From Moritella yayanosii (GTDB lineage: Bacteria > Pseudomonadota > Gammaproteobacteria > Enterobacterales > Moritellaceae), in the NCBI RefSeq assembly GCF_900465055.1, contig NZ_LS483250.1:2852001-2916000 (forward strand): 64,000 nucleotides of DNA. Reading direction: 5' to 3'. Positions 45,886-59,845 of the stretch are shown here, piece after piece. Numbering within the stretch: position 1 is the stretch's first letter; the number at the start of each line of letters is the position of its first letter. The notes beneath the pieces are model-generated. The model had not been told where the DNA came from. It worked only from the letters and a program-made list of their open reading frames with translations, and made no database searches. A program made the translations under genes and the position numbers.

Positions 45886-46911
45886 ATGTCCAGTAAACAC
45901 CCATGTGTCGAATTTGATAATCCTTATAATTTAACCACTGAATCACAACTTGCAGATAAATATCATCATGAAATTTCGCAATTTTGGGATGCGACGATCG
46001 TAGAGCACACATTACAAGGTGTTGATAATATTACCCTGCGCTACGCATCTGCCGTTATAAGTAACACCAGCCCTGCAATTGTGCTATTAGGCGGACGCTC
46101 AGAGTCTTATCAGAAATTTCGCGAGCTAATTTACGATCTATACCAACAAGGTTACTCGGTATATTGCTTAGATCATCGTGGACAAGGCATGTCAGATCGT
46201 TTACTTAAAAATCGGCACAAAGGGCATGTCGAATATTTTCGTGATTACGTCACTGATTTAAAGTTGTTTATTGATAAAATAATGCGGTCTACCCAACACA
46301 GTAAACAGTATTTACTCTGCCATTCGATGGGCGGTGCAATTGGCAGTTTATATTTACAGAATTATCATCACGATTTTAATGCCGCAGTATTAGCATCCCC
46401 GATGTTCGGTATTAACTTTGGTCAGATACCGCGTCCGATTGCCAGTATTTATAGCCGTGCCATGCACATCGTTAATAAGATTATTCATACCGAATCATTT
46501 TATGCGCCAGGTAAAGGGGATTTTTCTCATTCCCCATTTGAAAATAATCAGCTAACCCACAGCCCATTACGATTTGATCTTTTCCGTCGTAGTTACGGAT
46601 TTTATCCACAGACTCAGTTAGGCGGTCCAACAATTAACTGGTTACAACAAAGTATTAAAGCCTGTCGTCGTGCGATCCAATACGCGGGTAACATCAAAAC
46701 GCCAACCTTAATCCTACAAGCTGGCGGCGATGAAGTCGTTCTTGCAGAAGCACAACTGCAATTCTGCCAAGCATTAAGCCATGAGCACAATCAACACCAA
46801 CCAACACAACCCGTTTTAATCCCAGGCGCGGCTCATGAATTATTCTTAGAAACGGATATTTTTAGGATCCCAGCGCTGACCGTGGCATTAAATTATTTTG
46901 CCAAACATTAA
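45886..46911 (+). CDS. pldB: Lysophospholipase L2
   Basis: 341 aa alpha/beta hydrolase. The nucleophile elbow is LCHSMGGAIGS (about residues 145-155), the catalytic acid is likely in the LILQAGGDEVV region and the histidine in PGAAHELFLE. No signal peptide; PldB in E. coli is an inner-membrane-associated enzyme that splits lysophospholipids. yigL follows directly, the E. coli order, which strengthens the call. Confidence 0.88.
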   Translation: MSSKHPCVEFDNPYNLTTESQLADKYHHEISQFWDATIVEHTLQGVDNITLRYASAVISNTSPAIVLLGGRSESYQKFRELIYDLYQQGYSVYCLDHRGQGMSDRLLKNRHKGHVEYFRDYVTDLKLFIDKIMRSTQHSKQYLLCHSMGGAIGSLYLQNYHHDFNAAVLASPMFGINFGQIPRPIASIYSRAMHIVNKIIHTESFYAPGKGDFSHSPFENNQLTHSPLRFDLFRRSYGFYPQTQLGGPTINWLQQSIKACRRAIQYAGNIKTPTLILQAGGDEVVLAEAQLQFCQALSHEHNQHQPTQPVLIPGAAHELFLETDIFRIPALTVALNYFAKH

Positions 46912-46985
46912 GCTTATTACTACGGACAGTCATCACGATAAACACTATTTTAGACACATAAAATAAAGTGAATTTTGAGGTTAAG

Positions 46986-47777
46986 ATGTATAAAGTTATC
47001 GTTTCTGATTTAGATGGTACGTTACTGACGCCTGCACATATAGTCTCAGAACAAACCAAAATAACGATCCATAAGTTACTTAAACAGGGTAAAAAATTCA
47101 TCATTGCCACCGGTCGTCATAATGTCGATGTAGAGGCTATCAGAAAAACAATTGATGCTGAAATTTACCTCATCACCTCAAACGGTGCCAGAGTTCACAA
47201 CCATAAAGGTGAACTGATTTACAGCAAAAATATCGCCACAGATATTGCCCAGATGATTACTGAAATTGGCTTACCGAAAACTATTCAAGCCAATATTTTC
47301 CGTGATGACGAATGGTTTGTAAATAAACCTAACCCAGAGGTCCTTAACTTTAGCCAAGATTCCACATTTAGCTATCAAGTTGTTGATCTCGTGACATTAG
47401 ACAAATCCGGTATTGCTAAATTCTTTTTCTGTGGCCTCCATGAAGATCTTGTTGCCCTAGCGACACAAATTAACGCTCAATACAGTGCCCAATTAAATGT
47501 CTCATTTTCGTTACCGGAATGCTTAGAAGTCATGGACATTAATGTCAATAAAGCCCAAGCACTTGCCGAAGTACTGAGAATTAAAGGTTTCACCATGGCA
47601 GAAACAGTGGCCTTTGGTGATGGTATGAATGACGTGGAAATGCTACAAGCCGTTGATAAAGGTTTAGTCATGGGTAACGCTTCGACTATGCTTAAAGCGG
47701 CGTTACCAGATTTTGAAATGATAGGCGACTCAGCTGATGATGGGGTTGCCCAGTATATAGAAAAATATATATTGTAG
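46986..47777 (+). CDS. yigL: HAD-superfamily (Cof-type) phosphatase YigL
   Basis: 263 aa from the ATG at 46986 (MYKVIVSDLDGTLL), behind GAGG. HAD motif I is SDLDGTLL, motif II is ITSNG and motif IV is FGDGMNDVEML. In E. coli YigL dephosphorylates pyridoxal phosphate and other sugar phosphates. It follows pldB by 74 bp on the same strand, as in E. coli. Confidence 0.88.
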   Translation: MYKVIVSDLDGTLLTPAHIVSEQTKITIHKLLKQGKKFIIATGRHNVDVEAIRKTIDAEIYLITSNGARVHNHKGELIYSKNIATDIAQMITEIGLPKTIQANIFRDDEWFVNKPNPEVLNFSQDSTFSYQVVDLVTLDKSGIAKFFFCGLHEDLVALATQINAQYSAQLNVSFSLPECLEVMDINVNKAQALAEVLRIKGFTMAETVAFGDGMNDVEMLQAVDKGLVMGNASTMLKAALPDFEMIGDSADDGVAQYIEKYIL

Positions 47778-47808
47778 TTACTCACTGGCCACCGCATAAT
47801 AATGTATG

Positions 47809-47845
47809 AATTAGTTACTCCGAAAGGACTTCGCGGTAACTAATT
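47809..47845. repeat. Inverted repeat between yigL and the lipoprotein gene
   Basis: AATTAGTTAC and GTAACTAATT match perfectly around 17 bases that themselves include CGAA/TTCG. The plus strand has no T run after it, so it is not a standard yigL terminator. Confidence 0.7.
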
Positions 47846-47895
47846 AAAAATACACGATTAACGTTTAAATAAGCTCTCGATATCAAGGATGAATT

Positions 47896-49476
47896 ATGCT
47901 TCGAGTTATAACCTATTGCTGTCTATTTATCATCACAGGCTGTGTGCAACAGTACCAACCAATCGTCAGCAACAGTCTTTACTCTCTCAGTAGCACTCAG
48001 CAAGTAACAGAGCCCGCGCTTAATACTACATCATCTAGACCAAATATCAGTAACGCACCGTATCCCTCGATAGTCCCAGCTAAATATTATAATTTTAGTG
48101 GTATCGTTACCATAACCGCACAGCAGCGTACAATACGTTTATGCCATAATGAACAAGTATTTAACCTTCAACCTAATAGCCGCTTACTCGCACAAATTGA
48201 ACGTTTAAATCAACCCAATGCCTATATCGAATTTGAAGGCCAAATAAACCAATCTCTAAATCCGCGTCACCAGCGTGCAATTATCAGTATTGCGCAGTTA
48301 CATTTTTTATCTAATCAAAATAACAGTGCCTGTCGATCTGTCACTTCGCGACCAAACTTTGAGATCAGCGGCTCACAACCAGACTGGCTAGGTTATGCTC
48401 AAGACAACCAGTTCACATTCATAATCAAAGAATTAAATAGCAAGTGGGCGATTAAGAAAAGTGTCATCACCAAAGGCTTGCGGGCATTTGTCGAAACCGA
48501 GAACAGCGATGGCGAACAATTAAACTTAGCCTTTACCGGTAACGGCTGTATCGATAGTAATAATAATTATTGGCAGTATGAAACCACGTTATATTTAAAA
48601 GGTAAGCAAATAGCAGGCTGTGCGAAATACCCCAACCAGCAAGAAGATAGCCCAGATTGGCTTGGTCATTATCGCTATAAAAACAATAATGTTACCATTG
48701 AACTAGAACTGGCCAAGCATCACCAAGCTAATGTGAAATACATCTATAGCAAGGGTAAAACTCAGACCGCGCGTGGTTTTTGGCATCCCTATGGTTCATC
48801 CGGCCTGAAACTATTACTCACTCAGCATCAGGGTAATAAAACTAACGTTATCTATCACTTCCGACGTGATGGCGTCAGATTACAAGCAAATCACCAATGG
48901 CGAGATAACCAGAAATATAGTTTTAATGGTGCACTATTAACCCTAGATAGGATGACCGATGAAGTTGAGAGTGGATCATTTTCGACATTAACCCTCAATA
49001 CTCAAATTCGTGAATTCCAAGCCCAAAATATCATGTCACCAACAAAGAGTACGCCAGCAATCAATAATGCCGTAAAGCGCTATTTTACCATGCATAAAAC
49101 CAAAACTGATCACGCCAAATATTGGTTTAGCGAATATGACTTAAACGGTAACGGCCGCAAAGATTTGTTAGTGATGCTCGACTGGTGTGAAGATGATGGT
49201 TGTGTTTTATTAGTGTTTGAGAACACCTTAAATCGTTATAAATTTATGAGCCGTATAACACAAGTACAAGCGCCACTACAGATAAGTAAGACACAACGAC
49301 ATCTGTGGCAAAGTTTATTAATAAAAGATAAGCAGCAATGGCTACAGCTCGACTTTGATGGTATCAGCTACCCAGCCACAACGCAGAATAACAACTTAGC
49401 TTCTGATACTAACTTCACACAAGTTAAATTATTCAGCACCCCGTTAACCGCAGATAATGCCATCCGCATAGAATAA
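47896..49476 (+). CDS. Large lipoprotein, unknown function
   Basis: 526 aa. The N-terminal 15-17 residues form a short lipoprotein signal with IITGC as the lipobox. The middle (about 30-150) includes a cysteine-containing beta-like region, and about 205-250 shows a C-x-D...L-x-G-x-x-x-x-G-C-A pattern seen in COG3650-type lipoproteins. A D-L-N-G-N-G-R-K-D segment near residue 415 looks like a calcium-binding loop, followed by a C-x-x-x-x-C pair. Probably an outer-membrane-attached protein facing the periplasm. The exact family is not recognised. Confidence 0.7.
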   Translation: MLRVITYCCLFIITGCVQQYQPIVSNSLYSLSSTQQVTEPALNTTSSRPNISNAPYPSIVPAKYYNFSGIVTITAQQRTIRLCHNEQVFNLQPNSRLLAQIERLNQPNAYIEFEGQINQSLNPRHQRAIISIAQLHFLSNQNNSACRSVTSRPNFEISGSQPDWLGYAQDNQFTFIIKELNSKWAIKKSVITKGLRAFVETENSDGEQLNLAFTGNGCIDSNNNYWQYETTLYLKGKQIAGCAKYPNQQEDSPDWLGHYRYKNNNVTIELELAKHHQANVKYIYSKGKTQTARGFWHPYGSSGLKLLLTQHQGNKTNVIYHFRRDGVRLQANHQWRDNQKYSFNGALLTLDRMTDEVESGSFSTLTLNTQIREFQAQNIMSPTKSTPAINNAVKRYFTMHKTKTDHAKYWFSEYDLNGNGRKDLLVMLDWCEDDGCVLLVFENTLNRYKFMSRITQVQAPLQISKTQRHLWQSLLIKDKQQWLQLDFDGISYPATTQNNNLASDTNFTQVKLFSTPLTADNAIRIE

Positions 49477-49496
49477 ATGCTCAATTACATCTGCTC

Positions 49497-49521
49497 AACT
49501 CGGGCTCATTAAGCCCGAGTT
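49497..49521. terminator. Convergent terminator hairpin
   Basis: AACTCGGGCT and AGCCCGAGTT pair perfectly around CATTA. Only a short, interrupted T run follows. It lies between the convergent lipoprotein and flavoprotein genes. Confidence 0.7.
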
Positions 49522-49581
49522 AATATTTAAATTAGCCGCGTTAATTTGTGCAGCGGCAAACTTTATTGTCACTACACATAA

Positions 49582-50772
49582 TTATACAAATTGGCCACAA
49601 CTCCAGCCTGAAGACCACGCCCATTGAAAATTATAACCGCCTAACCAACCACTTACATCCATAACTTCACCAATAAAATATAAACCAGAGACTTTTTTAG
49701 CTTCCATCGTTTTCGATGATAACTCGTCAGTATCAACACCACCGAGTGTCACTTCTGCGGTACGATAGCCTTCTGTGCCATTCGGCTTAACTTGCCAGTT
49801 ATGTAAGAGCGTTGAGATATCATGAAGATCTTTATGTTGTAATTGCTTAAGCGTGCATTCAGGTAATAACCCATCAGCATAAAATATCTCCACAAGACGT
49901 TTCGGTAACACACGCGCTAAGGCCGTTTTAAGCGCTTGGTTGGGACTTGATTCCGTCATGCCAGCTAAGATTTCAGTTATTTCGGTATCAGGTAACAAGT
50001 TAATAGTAATTGCTTCACCGGCATTCCAATAAGATGATACCTGTAATACTGAAGGCCCAGAGAGTCCTCGATGGGTAAACAACAGGGCTTCTTTAAAACT
50101 AACACCTGATACTGTCGTGATACGCGCAGGTAAACTAACACCAGACAGCTCCGCATATTTATCTTTATCATGCTGTTGTAAGGTAAACGGAACCAAACCT
50201 GCTTTCGTCGCATTTACTTTTAGGCCAAACTGTTCTGCGATCTTATAACCATAAGGCGTCGCGCCAAGTTTTGGCATAGAGAGCCCGCCCGTAGCCACAA
50301 CCACAGATTCACAATTAAGTGCTCCTTGACTGGTTTGCAAATGAAAACGACCATCCTCTGCTTTTTCAATCGATAGTATTTCAGTGCGTAATTGGATCTT
50401 AACACCGGCCCAATCACATTCGGTATGTAACATCTTAACGATATCTTTTGCTGAATCATCACAGAATAATTGGCCATGGTCACGTTCATGATAAGCAATA
50501 CCATGACGTTCAACCATATCAATAAAGTTCCACGCGGTATAACGACTTAATGCTGATTTAACGAAATGTGGATTGGCACAAATGAATGCATCTATAGAAA
50601 GGCCATTATTGGTGAAATTACAACGTCCACCGCCACTAATAAGTACTTTACGACCGGCTTTCTTGGCATTATCTAGAACCAATACTGAGCGACCTCGATA
50701 ACTAGCACTTGCCGCACACATCAATCCTGCGGCACCGGCACCAATTACTATCACATCACAACGTCGGCTCAT
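49582..50772 (-). CDS. yhiN: Flavoprotein of the YhiN/HI0933 family
   Basis: 396 aa. The N-terminal Rossmann fold has VIVIGAGAAGLMCA and the FAD-binding GRKVLISGGGRCNFTN, then VVVATGGLSMPKLGATPYGY. The C-terminus reads GGYNFQWAWSSGWSCGQ, typical of this family. Predicted NAD(P)/FAD-dependent oxidoreductase; the physiological substrate is not established. It is monocistronic, convergent with the lipoprotein gene. Confidence 0.9.
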   Translation of the reverse strand: MSRRCDVIVIGAGAAGLMCAASASYRGRSVLVLDNAKKAGRKVLISGGGRCNFTNNGLSIDAFICANPHFVKSALSRYTAWNFIDMVERHGIAYHERDHGQLFCDDSAKDIVKMLHTECDWAGVKIQLRTEILSIEKAEDGRFHLQTSQGALNCESVVVATGGLSMPKLGATPYGYKIAEQFGLKVNATKAGLVPFTLQQHDKDKYAELSGVSLPARITTVSGVSFKEALLFTHRGLSGPSVLQVSSYWNAGEAITINLLPDTEITEILAGMTESSPNQALKTALARVLPKRLVEIFYADGLLPECTLKQLQHKDLHDISTLLHNWQVKPNGTEGYRTAEVTLGGVDTDELSSKTMEAKKVSGLYFIGEVMDVSGWLGGYNFQWAWSSGWSCGQFV

Positions 50773-50872
50773 CGAAGACCTCTAATTTAACTACAATACA
50801 AAAATGGAGCCGCAGAATAGCATTAATTATCCAGATACCCAAACGACTTCACCGACTATACCAAGAGATTTG

Positions 50873-51268
50873 TTATAGCTTGTTAATACGTTCTTCAACT
50901 TCAGGCTCTAAGTAGGCCATTTCATTCAGATCTGCGGCCCACTCATGTTTATTTTCTAGCAGACGTAACATACGGATCGCAGCCACTTTTACGATAGCAA
51001 CTTCAGACCACATTGATTTATTTAGACAACGCCAATGATCAGCATCAATACATTTCGGGTTATTAAGCTGTTCACTGCAAGTATCACAAATTAAAATACA
51101 ATCATCATAATCTGGCGTTGTCGGTATAGGCGCGACTTCAAAAATATTTAGTTTCACACCTGATGCATCACATGTTTCGCAATGCGAACGTGCACGTCGC
51201 GCTAAATTTTTACCAAATGAATTTAATTCATCTTTTCTATGTTGATGTTTGTCTAAGCCTTTAGCCAT
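50873..51268 (-). CDS. PhnA-domain zinc-ribbon protein
   Basis: 131 aa from the ATG at 51268 (MAKGLDKHQHRKDEL). A zinc ribbon is seen as C-x-x-C in HCETCDASG and a second C-x-x-C in LICDTCSEQL, followed by HWRCLNKSMWSEV. It resembles PhnA-like proteins of marine gammaproteobacteria, which are larger than E. coli YjdM and not proven to act on phosphonates. It sits between yhiN and serC and has no operon partner visible. Confidence 0.8.
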   Translation of the reverse strand: MAKGLDKHQHRKDELNSFGKNLARRARSHCETCDASGVKLNIFEVAPIPTTPDYDDCILICDTCSEQLNNPKCIDADHWRCLNKSMWSEVAIVKVAAIRMLRLLENKHEWAADLNEMAYLEPEVEERINKL

Positions 51269-51443
51269 AATGTTCAATTCCTATATATTTAAACTGTGTT
51301 GAAAATACGTTTATTTGTCAGGAATAGCAAACCTTAACACCATATAAATACTATAAAATATCACAGGTTTAAATACTTCATAGATGACAAATGGATTGCT
51401 ATAATCGATTCACATGGATAGCATTTTAGTAAAGGAATAACGA

Positions 51444-52559
51444 ATGATCCCAAGTAACAAACCCCTTAACCCAAACTTTTCATCTGGCCCTTGCAGTAAG
51501 CGTCCTGGCTATGAATTAGCACAATTGGATATAAGCACTCTCGGTCGCTCACACCGTTCTAATATCGGCAAAGCAGCGCTACAGCAAGCGATTGAACAAA
51601 CCAAAGAACTCTTAAAAATTCCAGAGGACTATCGTATCGCTATAGTCCCAGCTTCTGATACTGGTGCGATGGAGATGATGCTATGGTCATTACTCGGGGC
51701 AAGACCAGTTGATGTTTGCTACTGGGAATCATTTGGTAAAGGCTGGTTCAGCGATATTAAAAATGAACTACAACTTAGCCATGTGAATGCAATTACTGCG
51801 GATTATGGCCAACTGCCTGATTTAGCAAAGACGAATCCAGAACATGATATTGTGTTTACTTGGAACGGTACCACCTCTGGTGTTAAAATCGCTGATGCTC
51901 ACTGGATCAGTGATAAACGCACAGGCTTAACGATTTGCGATGCAACCTCAGCGGTATTTGCAATGCCGATGGCATGGGATAAACTCGATGTAACCACATT
52001 CAGTTGGCAAAAGGTATTAGGTGGGGAAGGTGCTCACGGCATGATCGTACTTAGCCCAGCAGCCGTCGAACGTTTAGAGTCTTATACCCCAACTTGGCCA
52101 TTACCTAAGATCTTCCGTTTAACTAAAAATGGTCAGTTGATTGAAGGGATCTTTACAGGTGCAACGATTAACACGCCGTCAATGCTATGTGTAGCTGATT
52201 ATTTAGATGCATTAAACTGGATAAAGAAGATCGGAGGCGTTGACGCTGCTATTAGTCGTTCTGAAAACAATCTCGCCATATTAGCTAATTTTGTTAGCCA
52301 GCATGAATGGATAGATTTTCTTGCCGAGCAAGCTGAATATAGATCGAATACCAGTGTATGTTTACGTTTAGCGCTGAGCGATGCCGAATTAAAAGAGTTC
52401 AGCACGTTATTAGCAGAGCAGCAAGTAGCCTACGATATTAATTCCTATAAAGATGCACCGTCAGGCTTACGGATTTGGTGTGGCGCGACGATTGAAAGTC
52501 ATGATATTGAACTACTATTGCCTTGGCTCACCTGGGCATATGAGAAAGTAAAAACATAG
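51444..52559 (+). CDS. serC: Phosphoserine aminotransferase (Methanosarcina/alphaproteobacterial type)
   Basis: 371 aa, PLP-dependent fold type I. PNFSSGPCSKRPGY at the start, GRSHRS, a YWESFGKGWF segment and the PLP-lysine region TFSWQKVLGGEGAHG are of the alternative SerC group (TIGR01365-like) rather than the E. coli type. It converts 3-phosphohydroxypyruvate to phosphoserine. It stands alone, not with aroA as in enterobacteria, next to rrn2, with its own terminator. It may be a transferred version. Confidence 0.88.
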   Translation: MIPSNKPLNPNFSSGPCSKRPGYELAQLDISTLGRSHRSNIGKAALQQAIEQTKELLKIPEDYRIAIVPASDTGAMEMMLWSLLGARPVDVCYWESFGKGWFSDIKNELQLSHVNAITADYGQLPDLAKTNPEHDIVFTWNGTTSGVKIADAHWISDKRTGLTICDATSAVFAMPMAWDKLDVTTFSWQKVLGGEGAHGMIVLSPAAVERLESYTPTWPLPKIFRLTKNGQLIEGIFTGATINTPSMLCVADYLDALNWIKKIGGVDAAISRSENNLAILANFVSQHEWIDFLAEQAEYRSNTSVCLRLALSDAELKEFSTLLAEQQVAYDINSYKDAPSGLRIWCGATIESHDIELLLPWLTWAYEKVKT

Positions 52560-52585
52560 ACTTAATATTACTAAGCTATTAATTC

Positions 52586-52612
52586 AAAAACCAGCCGTAG
52601 GTTGGTTTTTGA
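52586..52612 (+). terminator. serC terminator
   Basis: AAAAACCAGCC and GGTTGGTTTTT pair (one G-U) around GTA, followed by T residues. Confidence 0.88.
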
Positions 52613-52639
52613 TTGTCTGTAGCCATAAATTACAGACAC

Positions 52640-52670
52640 AAAAAAGCCGACATCAGTAATGATGTCGGCT
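52640..52670 (-). terminator. rrn2 terminator
   Basis: Minus-strand AGCCGACATCA and TGATGTCGGCT pair perfectly around TTAC, followed by TTTTT. It directly follows 5S, so rrn2 has no distal tRNA. Confidence 0.93.
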
Positions 52671-52683
52671 CTCTCTAATTTGG

Positions 52684-52803
52684 CGCTTGGCAATGCCCTA
52701 CTCTCACATGGGGAGACCCCACACTACCATCGGCGTTATTACGTTTCACTTCTGAGTTCGGGATGGGATCAGGTGGGGCCGCAACACTATGGTCACCAAG
52801 CAA
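52684..52803 (-). rRNA. rrf: 5S ribosomal RNA (rrn2)
   Basis: About 120 nt, looks identical to the rrn1 copy over the gene. Unlike rrn1 it is followed after about 14 bases by the terminator, with no tRNA-Asp. Confidence 0.95.
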
Positions 52804-52935
52804 ATCTGGTTTGCTTTCTATAAGAAAATTAATTTCTATTGTTAATCTGAAAAGCTATAAATAAAGAAGTCTTTAAAACATAAAGTGTTCAATCTATTCT
52901 TAAGTCATATTTCAATTAATCATACTTTAATTTGT

Positions 52936-55829
<2,894 letters not shown>

Positions 55830-56048
55830 ATACAATCTAAAGTCGACCGTACAATTGAAATAACTAGGTATTATCTAGTTTTTTTCGCCTCAAGAATACT
55901 CAAGAACACTCTATTGTTATTGCCAAAGCAATAACGTGTTTTAAGAACTTCTTTATTTATTCAGCTTTCCAAATTTTTAAAGAGCAATTTGCTAAAAAGC
56001 AAAGATAAACAAGCGATTGCTTAGCTTTGATTTTTAACGACTGTGATG

Positions 56049-56124
56049 TGGTGGAGCTATGCGGGATCGAACCGCAGACCTCCTGCGTGCAAGGCAGGCG
56101 CTCTCCCAGCTGAGCTATAGCCCC
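56049..56124 (-). tRNA. tRNA-Ala (TGC)
   Basis: 76 nt with acceptor GGGGCTA/TAGCTCC, anticodon TGC in CCTTGCACG, T-loop TTCGATC and encoded CCA. It has the G3-U70 pair that identifies alanine tRNA (GGG against CTC...). It is the second tRNA of the rrn2 spacer. Confidence 0.96.
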
Positions 56125-56148
56125 ACATCATAGAGTTCGTAAGAAGAT

Positions 56149-56225
56149 TGGTAGGACTGAGTAGATTTGAACTACCGACCTCACCCTTATCAGGGGCGCG
56201 CTCTAACCAACTGAGCTACAGTCCT
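56149..56225 (-). tRNA. tRNA-Ile (GAT)
   Basis: 77 nt with acceptor AGGACTG/CAGTCCT, anticodon GAT in CCTGATAAG, T-loop TTCAAAT and encoded CCA. First tRNA after 16S in rrn2, followed by tRNA-Ala, the common order. Confidence 0.96.
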
Positions 56226-56302
56226 ATCGCATTTCTTACATGCTTTTCAACTTTCTATTCAAGCAATTTGTGTGGGCACTTACAAAAATTAACAACTTTA
56301 CG

Positions 56303-57847
<1,545 letters not shown>

Positions 57848-58051
57848 AAAGTTTTTGACTGATCACCAAAATCATTACTGATAGTGATTATCAAGTCGGC
57901 TCAATGAATTCTGTACTTCAACAATACAACCGAAATTCTATTGTTTATAAAACTATAAATCTTTCGATTTAAGTTTATGTTCACAATTACATTGATATAA
58001 TATTTGGTCATTATATCTCTGCAAGTGCTCACACAGATTGCTTGAATAAAT

Positions 58052-58063
58052 TGTTAAAGAGCA
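58052..58063 (-). promoter_or_regulatory. rrn2 leader boxA
   Basis: TGCTCTTTAACA on the minus strand, the canonical boxA. The ~85 bases between it and the region near 57960 match rrn1. Confidence 0.85.
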
Positions 58064-58099
58064 TTGACCTTGACGCCTTGCGTCGTAGTCAGGCTGCGT

Positions 58100-58127
58100 A
58101 TTCTACGCAAACCAGATTTGAAGTCAA
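58100..58127 (-). promoter_or_regulatory. rrn2 promoter P2
   Basis: Minus-strand TTGACT (58122-58127) and TAGAAT (58100-58105) with a 16-base spacer. It has no counterpart in rrn1. Confidence 0.8.
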
Positions 58128-58155
58128 GCACATATTCATGCTTTATTCAGGACGT

Positions 58156-58183
58156 TTAAAAAGTAACCGAAGTTGCTTTTTAA
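58156..58183 (-). other. Hairpin with TTCG loop between rrn2 P1 and P2
   Basis: TTAAAAAGCAAC and GTTACTTTTTAA pair over 12 positions with one mismatch around a TTCG tetraloop. It would lie in the transcript from P1. No counterpart in rrn1. Confidence 0.7.
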
Positions 58184-58221
58184 CACCTTACTGAACGACG
58201 TTCGCCGTGTCAGTGAGATGC

Positions 58222-58249
58222 ATTATAGGGATCTAACGTTTACTGGCAA
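58222..58249 (-). promoter_or_regulatory. rrn2 promoter P1
   Basis: Minus-strand TTGCCA (58244-58249) and TATAAT (58222-58227), 16-base spacer. The sequence after -10 (GCATCTCACTGACACGGC) is close to the single rrn1 promoter. Confidence 0.85.
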
Positions 58250-58345
58250 GTGATTTCTAAAAAAATAATATAGCGCTTTCAAGCTTGGTTGTTTACTATG
58301 CTATTTGAGTATTTGACTAACATTAATGACTATACAGGGGCGATA

Positions 58346-58888
58346 ATGAGCACTTCACTTCGAAAATACCAAGGAATATTACCGCAATTAGCCAACTCAG
58401 CTTATGTAGATAAGTCTGCAGTCCTCATCGGAGATATAACTATAGACGAAGATGCCAGTATATGGCCACTCGTTGCAGCCCGTGGTGATGTAAATAAAAT
58501 CATCATTGGGGCGCGTACCAATGTGCAAGATGGCTGCGTATTACACGTTACTCGAAAAAGCCCAGCAAACCCAAATGGTATTCCCCTTATTATAGGTGAC
58601 GATGTTACCGTCGGTCATAAAGCACTGTTACACGCATGCACTATCGGTGATCGCGTACTAATCGGCATGGGTGCAATAGTACTTGATGGCGCGATCATTG
58701 AAGATGATGTCATGATCGGTGCTGGTACTTTAGTGCCACCTAGAAAAATATTAGTAAGTGGTTACCTTTATATAGGCAGCCCAGCAAAACAAGTAAGAAA
58801 ATTAACAGATGATGAGATCGCGTTCTTAAAGCTATCAGCCGATAACTATGTGCTGCTTAAAAATGAGTATATAGCAGATAGCCAGTAA
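58346..58888 (+). CDS. yrdA: Gamma-carbonic-anhydrase-like protein YrdA
   Basis: 180 aa from the ATG at 58346 (MSTSLRKYQGILPQL), behind AGGGG. The left-handed beta-helix repeats show isoleucine/valine at hexapeptide spacing, with the probable metal histidines in VGHKALLHACTIGDR and the upstream LHVT. Members of this family may bind zinc; carbonic anhydrase activity is not proven for YrdA. It lies divergent from rrn2 and next to aroE, as in E. coli. Confidence 0.9.
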   Translation: MSTSLRKYQGILPQLANSAYVDKSAVLIGDITIDEDASIWPLVAARGDVNKIIIGARTNVQDGCVLHVTRKSPANPNGIPLIIGDDVTVGHKALLHACTIGDRVLIGMGAIVLDGAIIEDDVMIGAGTLVPPRKILVSGYLYIGSPAKQVRKLTDDEIAFLKLSADNYVLLKNEYIADSQ

Positions 58889-58934
58889 TAGAAGTACTGC
58901 TACCCTCTAAGCCTAGGGGGTAACAACATTATAT

Positions 58935-59747
58935 TTATTTAATGGTTTTTCTTAATGCTTCAAGTACAGGTGGCATCGACGGTATTACGCCACGCCAAAT
59001 TTTAAAGCTTTCAGCCGCCTGACCAACCAACATACCCAGTCCATCGATAACTAATTCCGCCCCCTGTTCGGCAGCCCATAAATTGAATGCTGTGGCATCC
59101 GCTTTATACATCATGTCATAACAGATCGTGTTTTTATTCACTAATGCAGTTGAAATGGCAGGAACCAAACCCGACAAACTGGCTGACGTAGAGTTAATGA
59201 TAAGATCAAAATCGCCTGTTAATGCGCCAAAACCACATGCTGTAATATCCCCCTTATCATTAAACAATGTCGCCAACTGCTGCGCTTTGACATCCGTACG
59301 ATTAGCTATCACCAGTTCTTGCACGCCTTGTTCTAATAACGGACCAATTACACCGCGCGCAGCACCACCCGCACCTAACAATAAGATCCGCTTATTCGTG
59401 AGAGTCGTATATTGCAACAAGTCATACACCAGACCAAATCCATCGGTATTATCACCTATAACACGGCCATCAGCAGTAAGCACCAGCGTATTAACCGCAC
59501 CAGCCAGTTGAGCTCGCGGTGTTAATTGCTGAGCAAATGAAAATGCCTCTTGTTTAAAAGGCACGGTAATATTACAACCCTTCCCCCCCTGAGCAAAAAA
59601 CTCATTCATCGCCGTAGTAAAGCCATTAATTGGTGCTTCGATCGCTTGATAGCTAAGATCCTGTGCAGTTTGCTTGGCGAATAAGCCGTGGATCATAGGT
59701 GATTTACTGTGGTTTATTGGATTACCAAATACGGCATAACGATCCAT
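58935..59747 (-). CDS. aroE: Shikimate dehydrogenase
   Basis: 270 aa from the ATG at 59747 ([20 protein letters not shown]), behind GGAG. The substrate site has the conserved NPINHSKSP, the NADP-binding loop is [11 protein letters not shown], and NTDGFGL is typical. It reduces 3-dehydroshikimate in aromatic amino acid synthesis. It lies between yrdA and tsaC, the usual order. Confidence 0.97.
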   Translation of the reverse strand: MDRYAVFGNPINHSKSPMIHGLFAKQTAQDLSYQAIEAPINGFTTAMNEFFAQGGKGCNITVPFKQEAFSFAQQLTPRAQLAGAVNTLVLTADGRVIGDNTDGFGLVYDLLQYTTLTNKRILLLGAGGAARGVIGPLLEQGVQELVIANRTDVKAQQLATLFNDKGDITACGFGALTGDFDLIINSTSASLSGLVPAISTALVNKNTICYDMMYKADATAFNLWAAEQGAELVIDGLGMLVGQAAESFKIWRGVIPSMPPVLEALRKTIK

Positions 59748-59845
59748 ACTGCACAACTCCTGTAATGAGATAGATAAAGGAAAGGACCTAGTAAACTATG
59801 ATCAGGCTATTATCGTCAATAGAAATGATCAGTGAAAAGTAATGA

